Positions 32,068-40,947 are shown, numbered from the stretch's first letter. The stretch is 64,000 nt of DNA from Actinoplanes sp. NBC_00393 (GCF_036053395.1 NZ_CP107942.1:3004501-3068500), one strand, 5' to 3'. The notes: generated by a model not told the origin, from the letters alone. Program-made: numbers and translations.

Positions 32068-32655
32068 ATGGAGCTGACCGCGGCCGCCTTCCTCGACGCC
32101 CTGCACGCCGAAGCCGACGAAACCGAACGCGCCAAGAAGCAGCGCTACCTGCACACCGGCCCCGAGACCCTGGTCATCGGGGTGCGCATGAAGACCCTGT
32201 TCGCCACCGCGAAGGCCTCCCAGCGCATGCCCCTGGACCAGGTCGAACAGCTCCTGCAGAACCCGTACTACGAGGCCCGGATGGGCGCGGTCAGCATCCT
32301 GGACTTCAAGGCCCGCCCGGTGAACACCAGCGACGAGCAACGCCACGCGCTGTACCGGGTGTACATGGACAACCACGACCGCATCGACAACTGGGACCTG
32401 GTCGACCGGGCCGCACCCCGCGTCGTCGGCTGGTACCTGCTCGACAAGTCCCGCGAGCCGCTCTACGAGCTGGCCGCGTCGGCGGATCAGTGGCGCCGGC
32501 GCACCGCCATCACCGCCACGTTCTTCCTGATCTGGAACCACCAGTACGACGATGCCCGCAAACTCGCCGACCTGCTGGCCAAGGACCCGGCCCCGCTGGT
32601 CCGCAAATCGGTGGGCATCGCCCGCCGGGAACTCGCCAAGTACGACACGCCGTAA
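32068..32655 (+). CDS. AlkD-like DNA alkylation repair protein
   Basis: The ATG at 32068 is chosen because TAACAT (32055-32060) lies 7 bp upstream. The in-frame ATG at 32059 falls inside that box. The 195-residue all-helical protein shows HEAT-like repeats: RMKTLFATAKASQRMPLDQV, LLQNPYYEARMGAVSILDFK, IDNWDLVDRAAPRVVGWYLL, RTAITATFFLIWNHQYDDAR. This is the AlkD family, which removes alkylated bases. It ends at VGIARRELAKYDTP, a little short of relatives that carry another C-terminal helix, so activity is likely but not certain. Confidence 0.85.
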   Translation: MELTAAAFLDALHAEADETERAKKQRYLHTGPETLVIGVRMKTLFATAKASQRMPLDQVEQLLQNPYYEARMGAVSILDFKARPVNTSDEQRHALYRVYMDNHDRIDNWDLVDRAAPRVVGWYLLDKSREPLYELAASADQWRRRTAITATFFLIWNHQYDDARKLADLLAKDPAPLVRKSVGIARRELAKYDTP

Positions 32656-32727
32656 CGCCGCTGTGGTCTCGCTCGCCCCGTAACGCCCCGCACAGACACT
32701 GCGCACCCCCACCCTGACAATGAAGGC

Positions 32728-34185
32728 GTGCCCGATCCCGCTGCGACCCGCGCCGAGCTGGTCGTGCTGCGCCCCGACCTGGTCTCCCGTTACGACGCCG
32801 CCCTGCCCGGCGCCCAGTCAGCGGTCCTGACCCGGCTCTACGGAGCACTCGAACGCGAACCCCTGCCCGGAATAGCGGACAAATCCCGAAAAGCTGGACG
32901 GACGTCGGTGGCGTTCGGCAACGGAGAAACGGTCGACTTCCCCACGACCGCCGGGGAGCCCTTCGCGCACGAAACCGAAACCGGGGACCCGATCGCGTTG
33001 ACTGCGCGGCTGTGGCCGGCAAGCAAGCTCGTCGACGAGATCGCCGAGAGCGTCGCCAACCTGGCCCTGGCCCGCGCCGCCGCCACCCCACCGGACCTGC
33101 CGGCGCCCGGCGACCCCGACAGCCTCGGCAAGATCGAACAGATGCTCGTCGACGGGCACCCGCTGCACCCCTGCTGCCGCACCCGCACCGGCATGAGCGT
33201 CGCCGACGTGCTCGCCTACGCCCCCGAACACCGCCCGGTCATCCGGCTGCGCCGGCTACGGGTCCCCGCCGAGAAGTGGCACGGCACCGCCCAGCCCGTC
33301 CTGTACGCCCACCCGTGGCAGGCGCCCCGCCTGCAAGCCCGCTACCCGTGGCTCACCAGCGCCGGCGTCACCCGCCCGGTACGCCCCCTGATGTCACTGC
33401 GCACCGTCGCCCCCGTCAGCGGCGGCCCGCACATCAAAACCGCCGTCGACATCCAGATGACCTCCGCCGTGCGCACCGTCTCCCCCGCCGCCGTCCACAA
33501 CGGCCCCCGCCTCTCCGCCCTGCTCACCCGGCTGACCGCCGACCTGCCGCTGGATGTGCTCACCGAAACCGCGGCCGGGGCGGTGATCACCGAGCACGGA
33601 CCCGACCGGCGCCTGGCGTTCCTCACCCGGCAGGCACCCCGCCTCGGCCCCGGCGAGACCGCCATCCCCCTCGGCGTGCTCGCCACCGCCCCGGTGCTGC
33701 AGAAAACGGTCGATGACCCGTACACCTTCATGGGTCTGCTCGGCTCTGTGCTGTTCGCGCCGCTGGCGCGCGTGCTCGACCGCGGCGTCGCGCTGGAGGC
33801 GCACGGCCAGAACACCCTGATCGTGCTGGCCGAAGGCCGGCCGGTCCGGTCCCTCTACCGCGACCTCGGCGGCGTACGCGTCGACGCCACCCGCCACCGC
33901 GACCTCGGCCTGATCGGCGACCTGCCCACCGACGACCCCGCCGAGCTGCGCACCAAACTCGCCGCCGCCGCCCTCGGCGCCACCGCCCTGCAACTGATCA
34001 CCGCGCTCGCCCGGCACCGCGGCGCCGAACCCGGCAAGCTGTGGCGCATCCTCGCCGAAGCCCTGCACGACACCGGGCCCCTGCTCACCGACCCCCTGCC
34101 GATCAAAGCCACCACCGCCATGCGGCTCGCCACCGACCCGCTCGCCGACCAGTGGACCCACCTGCCCAACCCGATGGCGGCATGA
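32728..34185 (+). CDS. NRPS-independent siderophore (NIS) synthetase, IucA/IucC family
   Basis: The start is the GTG at 32728, 6 bp after GACAAT (32716-32721). The 485-residue enzyme has the IucA/IucC ATP-binding signature GHPLHPCCRTRTG (residues 143-155), HPWQ near 206, the KTAVDIQMTSAVRTVSP block near 235-251 and EAHGQN near 363. The C-terminal FhuF-like iron reductase part is reduced. NIS enzymes adenylate citrate or a citryl acid and condense it with an amine or alcohol. At 485 residues it is shorter than typical (~580-620), lacking part of the N-terminal domain. First gene of a three-gene operon. Confidence 0.92.
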   Translation: MPDPAATRAELVVLRPDLVSRYDAALPGAQSAVLTRLYGALEREPLPGIADKSRKAGRTSVAFGNGETVDFPTTAGEPFAHETETGDPIALTARLWPASKLVDEIAESVANLALARAAATPPDLPAPGDPDSLGKIEQMLVDGHPLHPCCRTRTGMSVADVLAYAPEHRPVIRLRRLRVPAEKWHGTAQPVLYAHPWQAPRLQARYPWLTSAGVTRPVRPLMSLRTVAPVSGGPHIKTAVDIQMTSAVRTVSPAAVHNGPRLSALLTRLTADLPLDVLTETAAGAVITEHGPDRRLAFLTRQAPRLGPGETAIPLGVLATAPVLQKTVDDPYTFMGLLGSVLFAPLARVLDRGVALEAHGQNTLIVLAEGRPVRSLYRDLGGVRVDATRHRDLGLIGDLPTDDPAELRTKLAAAALGATALQLITALARHRGAEPGKLWRILAEALHDTGPLLTDPLPIKATTAMRLATDPLADQWTHLPNPMAA

Positions 34186-34207
34186 GCCACCCGCGGAAGG
34201 ACCCCAC

Positions 34208-35761
34208 ATGATCATCCGCAGTGTCAGCACCGGGCGGCTCGCCGCGGCCGCCGCCCACGTCGAAGCCGCTCTCGCCGTCCACGCCCCCGACCTGGTCCAC
34301 GGCTTCGTCGCCAACCTGCCGCACGCTGCCGACACCGTCGGCCGGCGGCTACGTGCCGCCCTGGTCCGTGAGGAGCTCACCCCGGCGTTCGCCCGGGGCC
34401 GGGTGCACGCGTTCAACCGGGTGGAATATCCGACGGCCGGGGTCAACGACCCGGTGGACCTGCTCGCCGGCATCGACAACGGCACCTTCGCCGGGGAGAT
34501 CCGCAACGCCGTGCTGAACCTGGCGATCGCCATGGCCCGCTTCAAACCCGGCAAAACGTCCCAGAACGCGGATGAGAATGCGATCCGGCTGGAACGGCTC
34601 GCCGTCGCCGGGCACAACCTGCACCCCTGCGGCCGCACCCGCCTCGGCTGGGACACCTTCGACGTGCTCGCCCACGACCTGGAAGCCGGCCACACCCGCC
34701 TCGGCTTCCTCGCCGTCCGCGACGACCACCACCTCGGCGACGACCTCGGCTTCCCGGGCGCCCCGGCCGGCTACCGCGCCCAGCCCGTCCACCCCTGGCA
34801 ACGCGACCTCGTCACCAGCCGCTACCCCGAACTGTTCGCCGACGGCACCCTGCAACACCTCGACGGCCACCTCGACGCCATCCCCACCGCCGCCATCCGC
34901 ACCCTCTACCTGCCCGCCACCGGCACCTACCTCAAGGTGTCCCTCGACATCCAGGTCACCTCCACCCGCCGCAGCATCAGCGTCGCCAGCACCCGCAACG
35001 GACCCGCCCTGTCCGCCCTGCTGCACCGCCTCGCCGAAGACGAACCCCGCCTGCTGCTGATGGCCGAAACCGGCGGCGCCGCCGTACCCGCCGCCGGCAC
35101 CGGCCGCGACCTGTCCGCCATCACCCGCACCGGCCTCACCGGACTGCTCGAAGACGGCGAACACGCCGTACCCGGCAGCGCCCTACCCGCCCACGACCCG
35201 GCCACCGGCACCACCGTCCTCGCCGGGCTCGTCGACACCTCCGGCCTCGGCGCCGCCGGCTGGCTCACCGCGTACACCCGCCTGCTGCTGCCACCCCTGC
35301 TGCGCCTGGCCACCCGCGGCGTCGCCCTCGAAGCCCACCTGCAGAACTGCCTGCCCACCTTCCGCGACGGCCGGCCCCACCGCCTCGCCCTGCGCGACTT
35401 CGCCGGCCTGCGCCTGCACCCCGGCCGCCTCGCCGCCGCCGGGCACACCCTCGACCTGTGGCCCGGCAGCGTCGTCGGCACCGACGACCTCGACCTGATG
35501 CGCGCCAAACTCGGCTACACCGCCCTGCAGGCCCACCTCGGCGAACTCGTCATCCGCCTGGCGGAAACCCACGGCCTGCCCGAGGACCACGCCTGGCGCA
35601 TCGTGCGCGACATCGTCGACGAAACCTACGACGAGACCTTCTCCACCGAAGACCACGCCTACTTCACCGCACCGACCATCGGCCACAAAGCCCTCGTCCG
35701 GATGCGCCTCGCCGGCCAGGGCGACATCTACATCCCGGTCAAGAACCCACTCCATGGCTGA
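34208..35761 (+). CDS. second NIS siderophore synthetase, IucA/IucC family
   Basis: This 517-residue paralogue of the preceding gene has GHNLHPCGRTRLGWD near 137-151, HPWQRDLVTSRYPELF near 198, LKVSLDIQVTSTRRSISVAS near 245-264 and EAHLQNCLPTF near 378. The C-terminal part (LGELVIRLAETHGLPEDHAW, then KALVRMRLAGQGDIYIPVKN) is the complete FhuF-like end. GGAAGGA lies 6 bp before the ATG. It overlaps the decarboxylase gene by 8 bp. Two synthetases suggest two condensations on one scaffold, as in citrate-diamine siderophores. Confidence 0.93.
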   Translation: MIIRSVSTGRLAAAAAHVEAALAVHAPDLVHGFVANLPHAADTVGRRLRAALVREELTPAFARGRVHAFNRVEYPTAGVNDPVDLLAGIDNGTFAGEIRNAVLNLAIAMARFKPGKTSQNADENAIRLERLAVAGHNLHPCGRTRLGWDTFDVLAHDLEAGHTRLGFLAVRDDHHLGDDLGFPGAPAGYRAQPVHPWQRDLVTSRYPELFADGTLQHLDGHLDAIPTAAIRTLYLPATGTYLKVSLDIQVTSTRRSISVASTRNGPALSALLHRLAEDEPRLLLMAETGGAAVPAAGTGRDLSAITRTGLTGLLEDGEHAVPGSALPAHDPATGTTVLAGLVDTSGLGAAGWLTAYTRLLLPPLLRLATRGVALEAHLQNCLPTFRDGRPHRLALRDFAGLRLHPGRLAAAGHTLDLWPGSVVGTDDLDLMRAKLGYTALQAHLGELVIRLAETHGLPEDHAWRIVRDIVDETYDETFSTEDHAYFTAPTIGHKALVRMRLAGQGDIYIPVKNPLHG

Positions 35762-36890
35762 ACTCCCCAACCACGTCACCGCTGCGCTGCGGCGCCTGCC
35801 GGCACCGGCCTGCGCCTACCTCTACGACACCCAGGCCCTGCGCGACCGTGCAGCCACGCTGCGGGCCGCGCTTCCTGACAACACCCGATTCCTGTACGCG
35901 GTGAAAGCCAACGGTCACCCCGACGTCGTCCGCACCCTCGCCCAGGTATGCGACGGACTCGAAGTCGCCTCCCTCGGCGAACTCCGGCTCGCCACCGACG
36001 CCGGCGCCCGCCGCATCGCCTTCGCCGGCCCCGGCAAAACCGACGCCGAACTCGCCGCCGCCGTCACCGCCGGCGCCCTGCTCAACGTCGAAAGCACCCA
36101 CGAACTGCACCGCCTCGCCGGCCTCGGCCTGCAAACCGACATCTGCATCCGGGTCAACCGCACCGGCACCGGCCTGACCGGCAGCCACACCATGACCGGC
36201 ATCGCCACCCCGTTCGGCGTCGACGAAACCCAGCTACCCGCCCTGCTCGCCGACATCCCACCCGGCCTGAACGTCATCGGCTTCCACCTGCACGCCGTCT
36301 CCAACAACCTCGACGGCGCCGCCCACGCCGCCTTCCTCACCGACGCCATCACCTGGTCCATCGGCACCGCCCAGAAACACGGCATCGGCCTGCGCGTGAT
36401 CAACGCCGGCGGCGGCTTCGGCATCGACTACGAATCCGGCGACTCCATCGACCTCACCCCGCTGGCCGCCGTCACCGTCCCCGACGGCCTCGAACTTTTG
36501 CTCGAACCCGGCCGCTACCTGGCCGCCGACGCCGGCTGGTACGCCGCCGAAGTCCTCGACCTGAAAACCACCCACGGCCGCGTCTTCGCCGTCCTGCGCG
36601 GCGGCACCCACCACTTCCGGCTCCCCGCCGCCTGGGGCTACAGCCACCCCTTCACCGTCCTGCCCGTCGACACCTGGGACCGCCCGTACCCCCGCCCCGC
36701 AGTAACCGACGCCGAAGTAGACGCCGTCGGCGAACTCTGCACCCCCCGCGACGTCCTCACCCGCGGCCACCCGGTAACCCACCTACGCGTCGGCGACCTG
36801 CTGGTCTTCGCCCGCGCCGGCGCCTACGGCTGGGACATCTCCCACCACGACTTCCTGCGCCACGACCCACCCGACTTCCTCATCCTGTAG
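35754..36890 (+). CDS. fold-type III PLP decarboxylase (SbnH/DAP-decarboxylase-like)
   Basis: The 378-residue enzyme has PLP-binding Lys51 in FLYAVKANGHPDVV, a His in GFHLHAVSNN, the phosphate loop INAGGGFGIDY, and EPGRYLAADAGWYAAEVLDL. The C-terminal active-site motif is GELCTPRDVLTRG, the form seen in SbnH-like siderophore decarboxylases. It should decarboxylate a diamino acid (or a citryl-amino-acid intermediate) to give the amine used by the two synthetases. It is translated with the preceding gene (8-bp overlap) and ends the operon. Confidence 0.92.
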   Translation: MAELPNHVTAALRRLPAPACAYLYDTQALRDRAATLRAALPDNTRFLYAVKANGHPDVVRTLAQVCDGLEVASLGELRLATDAGARRIAFAGPGKTDAELAAAVTAGALLNVESTHELHRLAGLGLQTDICIRVNRTGTGLTGSHTMTGIATPFGVDETQLPALLADIPPGLNVIGFHLHAVSNNLDGAAHAAFLTDAITWSIGTAQKHGIGLRVINAGGGFGIDYESGDSIDLTPLAAVTVPDGLELLLEPGRYLAADAGWYAAEVLDLKTTHGRVFAVLRGGTHHFRLPAAWGYSHPFTVLPVDTWDRPYPRPAVTDAEVDAVGELCTPRDVLTRGHPVTHLRVGDLLVFARAGAYGWDISHHDFLRHDPPDFLIL

Positions 36891-36897
36891 CCGCAGG

Positions 36898-37050
36898 TCA
36901 GTCACCGCAGAACCACAGACACAGGTGCTGGCCGTCCTGCACCATCGCCGCGAGCCGGCGGACCTCGGCGCGGGCGGCCTCCGGGATCACGCCGGCCGGG
37001 AGCCGCTCCAGCTCCGCGAGCAGCACCGGGTAGAAGCGGCGAACCCCGCG
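36898..37050 (-). pseudogene. C-terminal fragment of an unknown gene
   Basis: Read backward, about 48 residues are protein-like: RRFYPVLLAELERLPAGVIP, EAARAEVRRLAAMVQDGQHL, CLWFCGD, then a stop. There is no start or ribosome site. Upstream the frame passes into the unrelated GAF remnant, so this is the tail of a gene joined by deletion to other DNA. Confidence 0.45.
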
Positions 37051-37248
37051 TTCTTCACCACCTCGGCCACGGACTTCGCCCCGCATCCCCAGGACGCCGA
37101 CCTCGCCCTGGCCCGCCTCTTCGCCGGCACCGCAGCCCTCGCCATCGAACGCCACCACAGCGAACAGGCCCGTCTCGCCGCCGAAGCCCGCGCCAGATCC
37201 GCCCACGACGAGCTGGCGAAGGCGATGCGCGCCGAACGCGAACTCTGA
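37030..37248 (+). pseudogene. GAF-domain fragment
   Basis: From about 37040 the plus strand reads FFTTSATDFAPHPQDADLAL, ARLFAGTAALAIERHHSEQA and RLAAEARARSAHDELAKAMR to a TGA. LFAGTAALAIER is the closing helix of GAF domains seen in ANTAR or PP2C regulators. The N-terminal part is missing. A decayed remnant. Confidence 0.5.
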
Positions 37249-37706
37249 GCCGACGCCGAAAAACGCGCCGCAGCCGAACTCACCGCCCGCATGCGGCCGC
37301 CGCACCCCACCTCGAACACTGCCAACTCGGCGTCACCCACCGCTCCTCCACCAGGCGCAAACGGGGGTCAGCCAGCCGCTTCGCCCCGTCGATGCAGCTC
37401 TGGGCGTCAGCCGAAACCCCTCGGCTGACCTGTAGCGCTGCTTCAGCGAGCGGGAAACGACGCTCGGCGTCAGCCGGGAATGCACAGCCGACCGCTTTCC
37501 AAGGCGACCCTGTCGGCTGGCAGCGGTACCCCGTGTGCACGGCTCGAGTCGCAGTGCTGCCGACCGGTCGACCACCGAGCCGCAGCACGCCAGAAGACCC
37601 CCGCCAAGCACGGCGCAGAAGATCCGCGACCCGCGGGGAATGCCGGACAAATCGAATTCGTGGGTGTCGGCGAAGCCGTCCTTTGGGTTTTGACTGGGTG
37701 CGGCTT
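37249..37706. other. 458-bp non-coding stretch with hairpins
   Basis: No gene is supported. GTCAGCCGA (37406-37414) and TCGGCTGAC (37421-37429) form a perfect 9-bp hairpin around AACCCC. Shorter CAGCCG-containing copies follow near 37469 and 37488, suggesting a degenerate repeat. The region leads into repeat copy A. Confidence 0.45.
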
Positions 37707-37737
37707 GCCGCACTACCTCTAAGGCATCCTAGGATGA
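37707..37737 (+). repeat. dispersed palindromic repeat, copy A
   Basis: GCCGCACTACCTCTAAGG followed by CATCCTAGGATG, a perfect 12-bp palindrome (37725-37736). It shares about 25 of 29 bases with copies B (39090) and C (58786). Upstream similarity (GGGTTTTGACTGGGTGC) extends it further. It contains the stop codon of the following minus-strand gene. Confidence 0.75.
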
Positions 37738-38765
37738 ATAGTGGGCCAGACTTCTTCAGCCGCGGCCAGCGACGCAGCATTCAACGAGACCGGCCCCTGC
37801 ACGCACGTGAACTGAGCAACCACCAGGGACCGGGTCTCATCCAGCGCCAGCACGAACCCGAACGTCACCAGCGAACTCGGCTCCACCGCCACCTCCCGGC
37901 CCCGGTGATGCCGCACCTGCACGGCATCGTCGAAGGCCGGGCTCTCCCCTGGCTGAGGCAGCATCGCGAGGACGTACTGCGGGGTCCCGCCGGAGAACCG
38001 GAACGTCCGCATCCGCGACCCCGGCGACCGCACCGCCTCGGCCACCCAGCGCCCCAGCTCGGCACGCGCCTCCACCGGGAACTCGTCCACCAACGACAAC
38101 AGCCGGTGCCGGACCGTCTCACCGAGGGACTCCGGCAGCGGCGCGGTCGCCACGTACTCCAGGAGCTGCCCGATCACCGCATGACCGGGCAGGTCGTCAC
38201 GCAGCAGCGGCTTCGGGGGCAGCGGGACGTCCGGGGCCGCCGGCTGCCGGGGATGCCGTGACGAGGCGAGCATCAGCCACGCGTGGTGGGCGGAGACGTC
38301 GGTCGCCGGCCCGGGCTCCCGGCACCAGTCCAGGTAGCGCACCACTGCCGAGGCCGAGCGCAGCTCGTGCAGCAGGAACTCCCAGTCGCTGCGCAGCAGG
38401 TAGAGCAGCGGCAGGTTCCCGGTCGCGGGCGCCTGGTCGAAGCCGGCCGGCAGGTCGTCGGCGATCAGCAGGCCGGACCACACCAGGGCGCCCGGATCGA
38501 TCTCCAAGGCCCGGCCGCGCTCGTTGACGAACCGGTGCGACGACAGCAGCAGCGCCTCGAAACGGCGCTCGAGTTCGCGGACCGACCCGCCGGCCGCGAT
38601 CATCACTCCCCGGCCGCCGACGATGAGCAGCCGGCCGCGGAACAGGAAGTCCGGCAGCGACCAGTGCCCGAGCGCCCACTGCGCCATCGCCTCCGCCGGG
38701 TCCGCACCGGCCGGCGCCTCCCGCGCCCGCTGCACCGGCAGGAGCGGCTCACGATCGTCGGTCAA
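37719..38765 (-). CDS. hypothetical protein flanked by direct repeats
   Basis: I choose the TTG at 38765 because GGAGCGGGAG lies just upstream; an ATG at 38687 is the alternative. The 348-residue protein includes WSLPDFLFRGRLLIVGGRGV, RELERRFEALLLSSHRFVNE, LPLLYLLRSDWEFLLHELRS and VVRYLDWCREPGP, with a beta-rich C terminus. It is soluble, has no signal peptide, and I do not recognise the family. Its stop lies in repeat copy A, and copy B lies 325 bp upstream of its start in the same orientation, so the gene sits like a cassette between direct repeats. Confidence 0.6.
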   Translation of the reverse strand: MTDDREPLLPVQRAREAPAGADPAEAMAQWALGHWSLPDFLFRGRLLIVGGRGVMIAAGGSVRELERRFEALLLSSHRFVNERGRALEIDPGALVWSGLLIADDLPAGFDQAPATGNLPLLYLLRSDWEFLLHELRSASAVVRYLDWCREPGPATDVSAHHAWLMLASSRHPRQPAAPDVPLPPKPLLRDDLPGHAVIGQLLEYVATAPLPESLGETVRHRLLSLVDEFPVEARAELGRWVAEAVRSPGSRMRTFRFSGGTPQYVLAMLPQPGESPAFDDAVQVRHHRGREVAVEPSSLVTFGFVLALDETRSLVVAQFTCVQGPVSLNAASLAAAEEVWPTIHPRMP

Positions 38766-39089
38766 GGCTCCCGCTCCAGGTGGCTCATCCGGCCCGGCAG
38801 GGGGCCGGGCCAGCCATTCTGATCCCCAACCCCGGCCGTGCGCGAGCCCGGCAGCCGGGATCCTCACGGTTGCGACCCGCACCTCCCGTTTCGCGTACGC
38901 GCAACCAGCGGCCGCCGGCCGGAAAAAGCGGACACGGCGGAAACAGCAACCGCCCTGCCGGACAGGTACCCGGCGTGAGGACTCTTCCCGGCGGCCGCGC
39001 TGAGGCCGCGACCAGGCAGCTGCTCGCGGTCCGCAAAACCCGCGAGCACGTAGGCGTACCACCGTCGTTTGATCTTCGGGGTGTGCCTC
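38766..39089. other. 324-bp non-coding stretch
   Basis: Between the hypothetical gene and repeat copy B. No gene with start and ribosome site is seen. The end (GTAGGCGTACC at ~39049-39059) resembles the DNA before copy C at 58.7 kb (GTAGGCGTACC), extending the dispersed repeat. Confidence 0.45.
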
Positions 39090-39120
39090 GCCGCACCTCC
39101 CCTACGGCATCCTAGGATGA
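39090..39120 (+). repeat. dispersed palindromic repeat, copy B
   Basis: GCCGCACCTCCCCTACGG then CATCCTAGGATG (39109-39120 region). It lies immediately before the LysE gene, and its TAGGAT (39113-39118) sits 6 bp from that ATG, so this copy probably works as, or was captured as, a promoter with a palindromic operator. Confidence 0.75.
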
Positions 39121-39124
39121 AGGC

Positions 39125-39745
39125 ATGGATTGGGCTTCCTACGCAGCGTTCCTCGGGCTGGCGATTGTCGTCGTGCTCATTCCCGGACCGGACTTCGCGG
39201 TCGTCACCGGCAACACGATCTCCGGCGGCCGGGCCCGCGGCATGTGGTGCGCCGCCGGCGTCGCCACCTCGAACGCGGTGCAGGGCACCGCGGCGGTCGT
39301 CGGCCTGGGTGCACTGATCGTGAGCGCACAGCCGGTGTTCCAGGCGATCAAGTGGGCCGGCGCCGCCTACCTGATCTATCTCGGGGTGCGGGCGCTGCGG
39401 TCGGCGTGGCGCGGACAGTATCCGATGGCGGCCGCCGAGGGCGGCCGGGGCGCGGCGGTCCGCGGCTGGCGGCAGGGCTTCCTGTCCAACATCACCAACC
39501 CGAAGGTGCTGGTCTTCTATCTGGCGGTGCTCCCCCAGTTCCTCACGCCGGGCGCCAAGGCGCCGGAGATGATGGGGTACGCGCTGAGCCACGCCCTGCT
39601 CTCCCTGAGCTACCTGCTCGTGCTCTCCGCGTTCCTGCACCGGGCCCGGCGGGTGCTGACCCGGCGGCGGGTGCGCCGCACGCTGGACGGGCTGACCGGT
39701 ACGGCGATGGTCGCGTTCGGCGCCCGGATCGCGGTGGAGCGGTGA
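39125..39745 (+). CDS. LysE/RhtB-family amino-acid exporter
   Basis: The 206-residue membrane protein has the family N terminus AIVVVLIPGPDFAVVTGNTI, then GIATS-like AAGVATSNAVQGTAAVVGLG, AIKWAGAAYLIYLGVRALR and QGFLSNITNPKVLVFYLAVL, with six hydrophobic segments. It exports amino acids or related metabolites with proton exchange; the substrate is unknown. It starts 6 bp after TAGGAT in repeat copy B and overlaps the next gene by 4 bp. Confidence 0.9.
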   Translation: MDWASYAAFLGLAIVVVLIPGPDFAVVTGNTISGGRARGMWCAAGVATSNAVQGTAAVVGLGALIVSAQPVFQAIKWAGAAYLIYLGVRALRSAWRGQYPMAAAEGGRGAAVRGWRQGFLSNITNPKVLVFYLAVLPQFLTPGAKAPEMMGYALSHALLSLSYLLVLSAFLHRARRVLTRRRVRRTLDGLTGTAMVAFGARIAVER

Positions 39746-40371
39746 GGCGCTGGTGGCTGGCCGCGCCGGCCGTCGGTGCGGCGCTGGCCACCGCTGCCGC
39801 CCTGGTCAACCACGTGCCGATAGCGCTGGGCGAGGGCGGTGAGGCCCGGTCCGAGCGTGGTCTCTGGTCGCAGATCGCCGAGTTCGCCAGCCTGATCCTC
39901 GACTCCGGCTGGGCGTGGGCGGCGGCCGCGGTGGCGGCGGGCTGGCTGGTCAGCGACCGCGCCCGGCCGTGGCTGGTGGCGGCCGTGTCCGGTGTCGTCA
40001 CGCTGCTCACCGCGACGCTGGTGTACAGCGGCTGGGAGGACCTGCTGTCCGGCGGCGGCTATCTGCAGACGTTCTGGCTGGTCGGCGGCCTCGTGCTGGG
40101 CCCGGTGCTGGGTCTGGTGGGCGCCGCGATCCGCCGGCCGGGACCGGTTGGCACCGTGGCCGCCCTGGTCGTGCCGGCCGGCGCGGCGCTCAACATGGTG
40201 GTGCTCCCGCCGCCCGCGGAGAGCCTGGTCGCACAGCCGGTGATGTGGCTGGTCTGGGCGGGCGCCGCGGTGGCCGCCGTGCTGGTGCTGGTCAGGCGGC
40301 CGGTTCTCGCCGGTTCAGGCGGGCGCACGCGTAGCCCAGCAGCGCCGCCCCGCCCAGAGACGCCAGCATGA
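39742..40371 (+). CDS. membrane protein, unknown function
   Basis: The 209-residue protein starts at the GTG overlapping the LysE stop (GTGA). Five hydrophobic segments are visible (APAVGAALATAAALVNHVPI, AWAAAAVAAGWLVS, WLVAAVSGVVTLLTATLVYS, FWLVGGLVLGPVLGLVGAAI, VAALVVPAGAALNMVVL), plus a last one near 180. The Pro/Arg-rich tail overlaps the opposing gene by 80 bp. It is co-translated with LysE. No family recognised. Confidence 0.65.
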   Translation: MRRWWLAAPAVGAALATAAALVNHVPIALGEGGEARSERGLWSQIAEFASLILDSGWAWAAAAVAAGWLVSDRARPWLVAAVSGVVTLLTATLVYSGWEDLLSGGGYLQTFWLVGGLVLGPVLGLVGAAIRRPGPVGTVAALVVPAGAALNMVVLPPPAESLVAQPVMWLVWAGAAVAAVLVLVRRPVLAGSGGRTRSPAAPPRPETPA

Positions 40372-40933
40372 TCAGCGCGTAGAGCAGGTCCGGGCCCTCG
40401 GCGACCGACACCGCGAGCGAGGACGAGTAGGCCTCCGAGGAGACGGTGATCGTCTCCTCGGGGGCCGGAAGCGGTGGCGGCTCCGCGACGATTCCGGCGA
40501 CGGAGTCCACCGCCAGCCAGGTTCGGGTCCCGAGCAGCACACCGCCGATCACGAGCGGCGCCACCACCGCCTGCGGCATCCCGGCGGCGGCCGAGCGTGC
40601 CAGAGCCGCTGCGAACAGCACACACGCGACGACCAGCAGGGCCGCGACGGTCGACTCCCGGATGGTCTGTTGCCGCCGCAGGCCGGTGTCCGTGATCAGC
40701 GCCAGCAGGTCGGTCTCGGCGGTCAGGTCCCGCCAGCCGGAGACCTCGACGACGATCGCGGCGGCCACCACGACCAGCGCGGCCCGCGCGGTCACCGAAC
40801 CGACCGGCAGCAGCGCGACCACGCCCAGCGCCAGAACGGCGGCGATCAATGTCGGCCACCGCCAGCCGAACGCGGCGCCCCCGGCCACTGCGGCCGACAG
40901 CAACCCGAACGGCAGGATCCAGCGGTTCGTCAC
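40292..40933 (-). CDS. membrane protein, unknown function
   Basis: The 213-residue protein starts at the GTG at 40933, 8 bp after TAGCGT on its strand. Hydrophobic segments include ILPFGLLSAAVAGGAAFGW, LIAAVLALGVVALLPVG, AALVVVAAAIVVEV, VAALLVVACVLFAAALA and a C-terminal LLYALIMLASLGGAALLGYA. Between the last two lies a Pro/Glu-rich loop (IVAEPPPLPAPEETITVSSE). Family unknown. It overlaps the opposing gene at its 3' end. Confidence 0.65.
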   Translation of the reverse strand: MTNRWILPFGLLSAAVAGGAAFGWRWPTLIAAVLALGVVALLPVGSVTARAALVVVAAAIVVEVSGWRDLTAETDLLALITDTGLRRQQTIRESTVAALLVVACVLFAAALARSAAAGMPQAVVAPLVIGGVLLGTRTWLAVDSVAGIVAEPPPLPAPEETITVSSEAYSSSLAVSVAEGPDLLYALIMLASLGGAALLGYACARLNRREPAA

Positions 40934-40947
40934 GGCGGGCGACGCTA

